Below, piece by piece: positions 1 through 4,936 of a stretch of 8,269 nucleotides of DNA. Under the pieces are notes generated by a model. That model made no database searches. It was not told the DNA's origin and worked only from the letters and a program-made list of their open reading frames with translations. The stretch spans positions 1 through 8,269 of the forward strand of contig PLYB01000318.1 in the NCBI GenBank assembly GCA_003151655.1, written 5' to 3'. A program made the translations under genes and the position numbers. The stretch is from Gallionellaceae bacterium (GTDB lineage: Bacteria; Pseudomonadota; Gammaproteobacteria; Burkholderiales; Gallionellaceae). The stretch's first letter is position 1, and each line of letters starts with the position of its first letter.

Positions 1-791
1 TCACTTTATGGCTCGCACAACAACTATTGGATGGCGGATGGCATCCGGCTATCATTAGTCGCGGCTATACCAAAACAAGACAACAACGCCCCGATACGCC
101 CCACGCCGTCGAAATAGATGACTCTCCCGATGTGGTCGGTGACGAACCGCTGCTCATGATGCAACGCGATTTATGCCCGGTATGGATAGGACGCAACCGC
201 GTAGCGGTAGCGCAGGCGTTATTGCAAGCGCATCCTGAATGCGACGTTATATTAAGCGATGATGGATTACAGCACTATCGCTTGCAGCGCGATATCGAGA
301 TCGTGCTGGTGGACGGCAACCGGGGCTTTGGTAACGGATTGTGGCTTCCTGCGGGGCCATTGCGCGAACCTGAGTCGCGCTTAAAATCAGTTGATATCGT
401 GGTGGTCAACGGAGGCGCTGTTTCAGCCGGAGAATATGCGATGCAACTTGAAGGCTCCTCGTTTTACAACCTGCTTAACCCGAATATCTCACTCCCGGCT
501 ACCGCTTTTGTCGGCCAGCGTGTGCATGCCATTGCCGGAATCGGTCATCCTGAACGCTTCTTCTCACACCTGAAACAACTGGGAATTGCCGCTCAAATTC
601 ACGCCTTTCCAGATCACCATTGCTACAATTTTTCTGATATTGTGTTTAGCGATGCCGAAGCCATACTCATGACGGAGAAAGATGCGGTAAAATGCGTTTC
701 GTTCGCAACCGAGCAATACTGGGTTTTGCGTGTGGATGCACAAGTCGATCCTGCACTTGCCCAACTTATCATAGAAAAGATCAAATATTAA
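1..791 (+). CDS. lpxK: Tetraacyldisaccharide 4'-kinase, 3' part (5' end outside window)
   Basis: LpxK phosphorylates the 4' position of the lipid A disaccharide precursor at the inner face of the cytoplasmic membrane, using ATP. The first complete codon is at base 3, and the frame is open from the window edge. The residues before the TTG at 27 (TLWLAQQLL) match the helix that follows the Walker A loop in this family, so that TTG is internal and the P-loop lies just outside the window. Family signatures visible are SRGY (57..68), VGDEPLLM (about 138..161), the block SDDGLQHYRLQRD (255..293) that carries the catalytic Asp region, LPAGPLREP (about 345..371), GIGHPERFF, PDHH (about 609..620) and MTEKDAVK (about 669..692). 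Family proteins are about 325 to 340 residues, so roughly 70 residues are missing. The TAA stop shares one base with the next ATG, indicating translational coupling. Confidence in the identity is high. Confidence 0.96.
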   Translation, partial: TLWLAQQLLDGGWHPAIISRGYTKTRQQRPDTPHAVEIDDSPDVVGDEPLLMMQRDLCPVWIGRNRVAVAQALLQAHPECDVILSDDGLQHYRLQRDIEIVLVDGNRGFGNGLWLPAGPLREPESRLKSVDIVVVNGGAVSAGEYAMQLEGSSFYNLLNPNISLPATAFVGQRVHAIAGIGHPERFFSHLKQLGIAAQIHAFPDHHCYNFSDIVFSDAEAILMTEKDAVKCVSFATEQYWVLRVDAQVDPALAQLIIEKIKY

Positions 792-976
792 TGGATGCCA
801 AGCTACTCGAAATCCTGGTTTGCCCACTGTGCAAATCGCCGCTGATTTATCGCAAAGCAGAACAGGAACTTATCTGCAAAGCGGATCAACTGGCATATTC
901 CATCAAGGATGACATCCCTGTAATGCTGGCCGATGAAGCGCGTAAACTTTCTTCGGAAGAAATCGAGAAACTTTGA
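791..976 (+). CDS. Trm112-family small zinc protein (UPF0434/YcaR-like)
   Basis: This 61-residue protein belongs to the Trm112/UPF0434 family. Characterised relatives bind and activate methyltransferases acting on tRNA, rRNA or release factors; the bacterial partner here is not known. The sequence shows CPLC at residues 11-14, a third Cys at 29, and the signature LAYSIKDDIPVML at 34-46. Three Cys rather than four is, as I recall, normal for bacterial members. I chose the ATG at 791 because it gives the usual family length and overlaps the lpxK stop by one base; a longer in-frame extension upstream (from 692) lies wholly inside lpxK and is not family-like. Its TGA stop shares one base with the kdsB ATG. 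The position between lpxK and kdsB is a recurrent arrangement in betaproteobacteria, though a role in lipopolysaccharide synthesis is not established. Confidence 0.93.
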   Translation: MDAKLLEILVCPLCKSPLIYRKAEQELICKADQLAYSIKDDIPVMLADEARKLSSEEIEKL

Positions 977-1758
977 TGCTTGATTTTCACGTTGTCATCC
1001 CGGCGCGCATCGCCTCCACACGCCTGCCCGGTAAACCGCTACTTGAGATCGGCGGTAAGCCGATGGTCGTGCGCGTTGCCGAGCAAGCGATGAAAAGTGG
1101 CGCGCAACAGATTATCATCGCAACCGACCACGAACCTATTCTTGCCGCAGCTCAAAAACACGGCTTCAATGCCTGCATGACACGCACCGACCACAGCAGC
1201 GGCACCGATCGTATTGCCGAAGTGGTCGCACAACAAGGCTGGGCGGACGACACCATAGTGGTCAATGTGCAAGGCGACGAACCGCTGATCCCGCCCGCTT
1301 TGATCCGCGCTGTCGCACAACATCTGCACGATCACCCGGAGTGCGCCATCGCAACGGCCTGCCATCCCATCCACGATGAAGCATCGATGCGCAACCCCAA
1401 TATCGTCAAAGCGGTGCTGGATAAAAACGGCAACGCGCTGTATTTCAGCCGAGCGCCGATCCCCTACCCGCGTGATGTTTTCGCACAAGGTTTAGCACTT
1501 CCGCACGACTTACCAGTGCTGCGACACATCGGCATCTATGCCTACCGTGCCAACTTTTTACGCGCATTCGGTCAACTCGCCCCCGCAGCCATCGAACAAA
1601 TCGAAGCGCTGGAACAACTGCGCGCGCTCTGGCACGGTTACAAGATTGGCGTTACCATCACGCACGACGCACCGCCGAGCGGCGTAGATACGGAAGCGGA
1701 TTTACTCGTGGCACGAACATTATTTAGAAACCGGGAAGGGGAAAGGGTGAAGGGATAA
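976..1758 (+). CDS. kdsB: 3-deoxy-manno-octulosonate cytidylyltransferase (CMP-KDO synthetase)
   Basis: KdsB activates KDO with CTP to CMP-KDO in the cytoplasm, supplying the sugar that is joined to lipid A. The 260 residues contain the nucleotide-binding start VIPARIASTRLPGKPL (8-23), GKPMVVRV (27-34), RTDHSSGTDRIAEV (70-83), VNVQGDEP (96-103, Asp101 being the Mg-binding position), YFSRAPIPYPRD (156-167), HIGIYAYR (184-191), EALEQLR (210-216) and GVDTEADL (236-243, the second metal Asp). The ATG at 976 overlaps the previous stop as TGATG; a TTG three bases earlier is a poorer choice. The protein is a little longer than E. coli KdsB (248). The last residues, NREGERVKG, are encoded by the left arm of a downstream inverted repeat and are probably an appended, non-conserved tail. 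The family assignment is secure. Confidence 0.97.
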   Translation: MLDFHVVIPARIASTRLPGKPLLEIGGKPMVVRVAEQAMKSGAQQIIIATDHEPILAAAQKHGFNACMTRTDHSSGTDRIAEVVAQQGWADDTIVVNVQGDEPLIPPALIRAVAQHLHDHPECAIATACHPIHDEASMRNPNIVKAVLDKNGNALYFSRAPIPYPRDVFAQGLALPHDLPVLRHIGIYAYRANFLRAFGQLAPAAIEQIEALEQLRALWHGYKIGVTITHDAPPSGVDTEADLLVARTLFRNREGERVKG

Positions 1759-1822
1759 GGAGAAAACCGCCCTCTCGTTGATAGAGAGGGAAACTGGCTT
1801 TACCCTTCACTCTTCCCCCTTA
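1733..1822. repeat. Nested inverted repeat between kdsB and adk
   Basis: Two purine/pyrimidine-rich arms of about 20 bases (1733..1754 and 1803..1822) are imperfect reverse complements; the core GTGAAGGG (1747..1754) against CCCTTCAC (1803..1810) is perfect. Between them sits a second hairpin with a perfect 7-bp stem, CCCTCTC (1770..1776) against GAGAGGG (1784..1790), and a 7-base loop. The left arm overlaps the last codons of kdsB. There is no clean T-run directly after either stem, so it is not a textbook intrinsic terminator, although it could fold in RNA and attenuate or protect the transcript. It resembles interspersed palindromic repeats or a miniature element, but only one copy is in this window. 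Confidence 0.6.
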
Positions 1823-1855
1823 ACTCTTTTCCATTGTCTTTTCATTCACTCACAC

Positions 1856-1861
1856 AGGGAG
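1856..1861 (+). promoter_or_regulatory. Ribosome binding site of adk
   Basis: AGGGAG lies 7 bases before the ATG at 1869, a good Shine-Dalgarno match that fixes the adk start. I found no convincing -35/-10 pair between the upstream repeat and this site, so adk may be read from the upstream genes. Confidence 0.7.
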
Positions 1862-1868
1862 CAAAAAC

Positions 1869-2525
1869 ATGAGAGTCATTCTTCTAGGCGCACCGGGCGC
1901 AGGTAAGGGTACCCAAGCCAATCTCATCAAAGAGAAATTCGGCATTCCGCAAATCTCCACTGGCGATATGCTGCGTGCTGCCGTCAAAGCGGGCACCCCG
2001 CTCGGTGTTGCCGCGAAAAAGATTATGGACGCGGGCGGCTTGGTATCCGACGATATCATCATCAATCTGGTAAAAGAGCGCATCAAAGAAGCAGACTGTA
2101 AAAATGGCTTTCTGTTCGACGGTTTTCCGCGCACTATTCCACAAGCACAAGCCATGAAAGATGCCGATATCCGTATCGATTACGTGGTAGAGATTGACGT
2201 GGCGGATAGCGAGATTATCCAGCGCATGAGCGGTCGCCGCGTGCATCTGGCATCCGGTCGCACCTATCATCAAGTATTCAATCCGCCCAAAGTGGCAGGC
2301 AAAGATGATGTCACCGGCGAAGACTTGGTACAGCGCCCAGACGATGCGGAAGAAACCGTCATCAAACGCCTCAATGTCTATCACGAACAAACAAAACCGT
2401 TGGTGGATTACTACACCACTTGGGCGAAATCAAACGCGGCGAATGCACCAAAGATCGTGCATGTCCCCGGTGTAGGCAGCGTAGACTCAATCCGCGACAA
2501 AGTATTCGCGGCCCTCGCGGTTTAA
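1869..2525 (+). CDS. adk: Adenylate kinase
   Basis: Adk interconverts ATP + AMP and 2 ADP in the cytoplasm. The 218 residues are those of the long-type enzyme. Walker A is GAPGAGKGT (7-15); STGDMLRAA (30-38) and FDGFPRT (83-89) form the AMP-binding part; SGRRVHLASGRTYHQVFNPP (121-140) opens the LID, which closes at QRPDDAEETVIKRL (155-168) with the catalytic arginines. The LID carries no Cys quartet, so it is the non-zinc type. The start is supported by AGGGAG at 1856..1861. It follows kdsB by 110 bases that hold a nested inverted repeat, and is followed at once by a REP-like pair that could form a strong 3' hairpin. No oddities in the protein. Confidence 0.98.
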   Translation: MRVILLGAPGAGKGTQANLIKEKFGIPQISTGDMLRAAVKAGTPLGVAAKKIMDAGGLVSDDIIINLVKERIKEADCKNGFLFDGFPRTIPQAQAMKDADIRIDYVVEIDVADSEIIQRMSGRRVHLASGRTYHQVFNPPKVAGKDDVTGEDLVQRPDDAEETVIKRLNVYHEQTKPLVDYYTTWAKSNAANAPKIVHVPGVGSVDSIRDKVFAALAV

Positions 2526-2527
2526 TC

Positions 2528-2594
2528 CGTAGGGGCGTATGGCAATACGCCCGTTCTCGTACACCACAAGGGCGTATTGCCATACGCCCCTACG
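2528..2594. repeat. BIME-like pair of inverted REP palindromes with GTAG feet
   Basis: Arms 2528..2552 and 2570..2594 are perfect 25-base reverse complements around a 17-base loop. Each arm is itself a palindrome: an 8-bp stem GGGCGTAT/ATACGCCC closed by a 4-base loop. Each unit has a GTAG tetranucleotide at its foot (2529..2532 on +, 2590..2593 on -). A short palindrome with a GTAG/GTGG foot, paired head to head, is the layout of REP/BIME elements mobilised by RAYT (TnpA-REP) transposases. It begins 3 bases after the adk stop, so as RNA it could also serve as a 3' stabiliser or terminator. No RAYT gene is in the window. Confidence 0.85.
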
Positions 2595-2617
2595 CCAGAT
2601 TGAATGATGGGGTAACC

Positions 2618-3013
2618 ATGAACAAACCAATTCTAAGCCTTGAAGATGCCAAGCGCGTTGCCGCTGCGGCCGAAGCAGAAGCTCTGTCCAACGAATGGAA
2701 GGTGGTTATTGCCGTGGTAGACGACGGTGGCCATTTGCTGTATCTGCAACGCAGCCATGATACGCAATTCGGCAGCGTAGAAACCGCCATCGCCAAAGCT
2801 CACGCCTCCGTTGCTTTCCAACGTCCCACTAAAGCGTCGGAAGATGCTGTCTTAAGCGGACGTCTGATTCACCTCGCGTTGCCGGGTGTCATTCCAGCAG
2901 AAGGCGGAGTTCCACTGGAACGCGAAGGCGTTGTCATCGGAGGTCTTGGTATCAGCGGCGTGCGTTCATTTCAAGATGGACAGATCGCTGCTGCCGGTGT
3001 GAATGCCTTGTGA
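2618..3013 (+). CDS. GlcG/HbpS-family (DUF336) protein
   Basis: The 131-residue protein is a compact single-domain member of the GlcG/HbpS/PduO-C family. Some relatives bind haem or cobalamin or sit in glycolate operons, but most are uncharacterised. Visible marks are the N-terminal helix LSLEDAKRVAAAAEAEA, the strand VVIAVVDDGGHLLYLQR, the KAHASVAFQRPT segment, and the typical C-terminal run LPGVIPAEGGVPL followed by VIGGLGISG. There is no signal peptide, so it is likely cytoplasmic. The ATG at 2618 gives the family length and has GGGG at 2609..2612 a few bases upstream; the frame is open further upstream, but that part runs through the repeat and adk and is not protein-like for this family. 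It is convergent with the HAD gene. Its substrate or ligand cannot be told from the sequence. Confidence 0.88.
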   Translation: MNKPILSLEDAKRVAAAAEAEALSNEWKVVIAVVDDGGHLLYLQRSHDTQFGSVETAIAKAHASVAFQRPTKASEDAVLSGRLIHLALPGVIPAEGGVPLEREGVVIGGLGISGVRSFQDGQIAAAGVNAL

Positions 3014-3050
3014 TTTCAGGCTGCCTAATCTGCGGTAGTTAGTCTGAGCA

Positions 3051-3794
3051 TTATGGGGTTTCGAAGAAGCGAACGGCGTTTAACAACTCGGGAAAGTTAT
3101 AAATAATATAGTCCGGCTTTACGCCTTCTTTTTCTTGCGTCCCCTGATTCGACTTAAAAAACACCGTTTTCATTCCGAGTCGCTGCGCCCCATAAACATC
3201 GCGGTACATGTCGTTGCCCACGTACAAAACCTCCGAGGGCTGCATTTTCATGCTGGTCAATGCGGCGGTGAACAGGCGTTCATCCGGCTTGCGGTAGCCG
3301 AAGTGTCCCGAGATGATGATAGGGTCAAAAAAACCGGACAACCCGACGGCGTTAAGCTCCGGAATTGCGTAGGCAGTCTGCCCGTCTGAAATTATTGCCA
3401 GATGATACTTTGAACGAAGTTGCCAGATGGTGTCCATTACACCGGGATAAAGCTGTAAACGAAAGCGCGATGTGGCACGGTGTGTCTCGGCTAAAAGTTT
3501 CGGAAGTTGTTCAAGCTTTTCCACAGGCAAGCCGCGCGAGAAATCCGTCGCGTGCTGCGTGATGATCTCGCGAAATATACTGACCGCATCGAATTCCGGA
3601 TAGCGCTCACCGTATGCCGCGCGTTGCTCCTTCATGGTCTGAAAATATAACTCCTTAACCACATTCGGGTCGAGCAATATCCCCTGATAGGACAAAATAT
3701 TACTGAGTACGCGATACACATCGTCGTGCCATTCGTTGGTTCGGATATCCGTCAGCGTTCCGTTGATATCGAAAATAATACCTTTAACAATCAT
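3051..3794 (-). CDS. HAD-superfamily hydrolase-like protein with DxN motif I
   Basis: This 247-residue protein shows all four HAD motifs: motif I FDINGTLTD (8-16), motif II IISDG (134-138, Ser136), motif III Lys169 in YRKPDERLF, and motif IV VGNDMYRDV (192-200). A helical cap domain lies between motifs I and II, as in subclass IA phosphatases and phosphoglycolate-phosphatase-like enzymes. The nucleophile Asp9 is present, but the usual second Asp is Asn11. In HAD phosphatases that Asp is the general acid/base, so the activity may be altered, slow, or of another kind. The ATG directly follows the TAA of the kinase gene with no base between, so the two are probably coupled. The gene ends the minus-strand run and converges with the GlcG-like gene. 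The substrate is unknown. Confidence 0.88.
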   Translation of the reverse strand: MIVKGIIFDINGTLTDIRTNEWHDDVYRVLSNILSYQGILLDPNVVKELYFQTMKEQRAAYGERYPEFDAVSIFREIITQHATDFSRGLPVEKLEQLPKLLAETHRATSRFRLQLYPGVMDTIWQLRSKYHLAIISDGQTAYAIPELNAVGLSGFFDPIIISGHFGYRKPDERLFTAALTSMKMQPSEVLYVGNDMYRDVYGAQRLGMKTVFFKSNQGTQEKEGVKPDYIIYNFPELLNAVRFFETP

Positions 3795-4805
3795 TTAATA
3801 TTTCCTCAGGCATTCTTTAGCTTCACTGATCAAACGATGGCGATGTTCCGCATCGATCCAACTATTTCGCGCAATGCGTAGCAAAGTAATTCCCATGTAG
3901 AACGGTGTCCTGCCGGTGATCGATTGAAAGGCGCTGTCGCGATTCGGGAAGTGGCAGGCATATTCCCACAGAAAATGGCCGATGAAGGGTTCGGCGGCAT
4001 CTTTATTACCTGTTGCGCGCATAAAAAAGTGTTTGAGTTCTCCCGCGATACGGCCTGTATCAAAAACTCGATCCGCGTACTGCGTTCTTTCCAGATCGAA
4101 CGTGATGACCTTCAAGCCAACGCCGAACATAAAATTCTCGGGTGTGGCATCGCCATGCACAAGCACTTTTTGGTCTTCCCACATTCTCGGCTGATTTCTC
4201 CATTGATCGCGCAGCCATTGCAACTCGCCTGCCTCACCTCTGCCGATTGCCCTGATTTCACGCAGTTTATTGATCAGACGATCTTCATAATCGCAAACCT
4301 GATGAAACTCGACCCCTTCGCCTATAGCCGTCCGGTTATGAAAGGATGACAGAAAGTATGCGAGTGCAGTGAGCTTGTGATAAAGCTTGTCATGATCACC
4401 GCTTCGAATCGCTTCCAGTATTACTTCGCTGAGCAGCTCTCCCTCGCAACATTCCGTAACCAGCAACGCGTTCATCGCATGATTGCGCCCAAGCGGCCTG
4501 ACGACATCGTGGGGATAACCCGTCAGCCCGGAATCGCGCATTTTGCAGAGGTTATCGAATTCACGAGTCAGACGCGAGGCTGCCTTCACCGCATCTTGCT
4601 TTTTTGAAGAGAGAAAAAACTTACCGATGACCCTGGTGCCGGTATCGCGGTCTTCATACATATACACATCATTTGAGGCATTAAGCCTGAATACGCGGTA
4701 TGACGAATTACCCGAGGCACCGTTAATTTGCGGCTGAATATCGTGCTGAAGATAACCGTGCAAAGGATCGTGCTGAGACAGCCGCCCGAGATAAGTTCCA
4801 CTCAT
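3795..4805 (-). CDS. Aminoglycoside/choline-kinase-fold phosphotransferase
   Basis: The 336-residue protein has the APH/choline kinase fold. From the N-terminus it shows a glycine/serine-rich nucleotide loop GASGNSSYRV (29-38), a likely ATP Lys62 in VIGKFF, a helix Glu near 82, the catalytic loop VHGDATPEN (216-224; His217, Asp219, Asn224), and the metal-binding FDLE (236-239). It should phosphorylate a small molecule or sugar in the cytoplasm; being chromosomal and next to a HAD gene, a resistance role is not indicated. The start is uncertain: ATG 4805 fits the domain, whereas ATG 4895 (366 residues) has AGGCGG 8 bases upstream, and the frame stays open into the symporter gene. It lies 131 bases after the symporter large subunit, same strand, and its stop abuts the HAD start. 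Substrate unknown. Confidence 0.85.
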   Translation of the reverse strand: MSGTYLGRLSQHDPLHGYLQHDIQPQINGASGNSSYRVFRLNASNDVYMYEDRDTGTRVIGKFFLSSKKQDAVKAASRLTREFDNLCKMRDSGLTGYPHDVVRPLGRNHAMNALLVTECCEGELLSEVILEAIRSGDHDKLYHKLTALAYFLSSFHNRTAIGEGVEFHQVCDYEDRLINKLREIRAIGRGEAGELQWLRDQWRNQPRMWEDQKVLVHGDATPENFMFGVGLKVITFDLERTQYADRVFDTGRIAGELKHFFMRATGNKDAAEPFIGHFLWEYACHFPNRDSAFQSITGRTPFYMGITLLRIARNSWIDAEHRHRLISEAKECLRKY

Positions 4806-4895
4806 TGTTTCTACACCCGTAAGCCATAAGCTGGCATAAGGCTCAATGCTAGGAAAACATCGAGACATTATCTGCGCGCTGGCGCACACGGACAT

Positions 4896-4915
4896 AAAAA
4901 ATACCGCCTGCGGGC
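4896..4915 (-). terminator. Possible weak hairpin plus T-run after the symporter gene
   Basis: On the minus strand a short GC-rich fold (CCCGCAGGCGG region) is followed by TATTTTTT, 21 bases after the symporter stop. The stem is only 3 to 4 bp, so termination would be weak. The same AGGCGG (4904..4909) could instead be the ribosome binding site of a longer kinase start at 4895. The two readings exclude each other to some degree. Confidence 0.22.
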
Positions 4916-4936
4916 TTGCTTGCCTGAAAACGGCCC

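Noticed and set aside
1039..1488. Minus-strand open frame of 149 codons inside kdsB
   Set aside because: It is fully covered by kdsB on the other strand and its product has no recognisable motif.
1770..1822. Classical Rho-independent terminator after kdsB
   Set aside because: The stems are real, but no uninterrupted T-run follows directly; listed as a repeat instead.
1884..2390. Minus-strand open frame of 168 codons inside adk
   Set aside because: It is a shadow of adk, with composition reflecting the complement of the real gene.
2420..2617. Upstream extension of the GlcG-like frame
   Set aside because: It runs through adk in another frame and through the REP pair; the family length and start fit the ATG at 2618.
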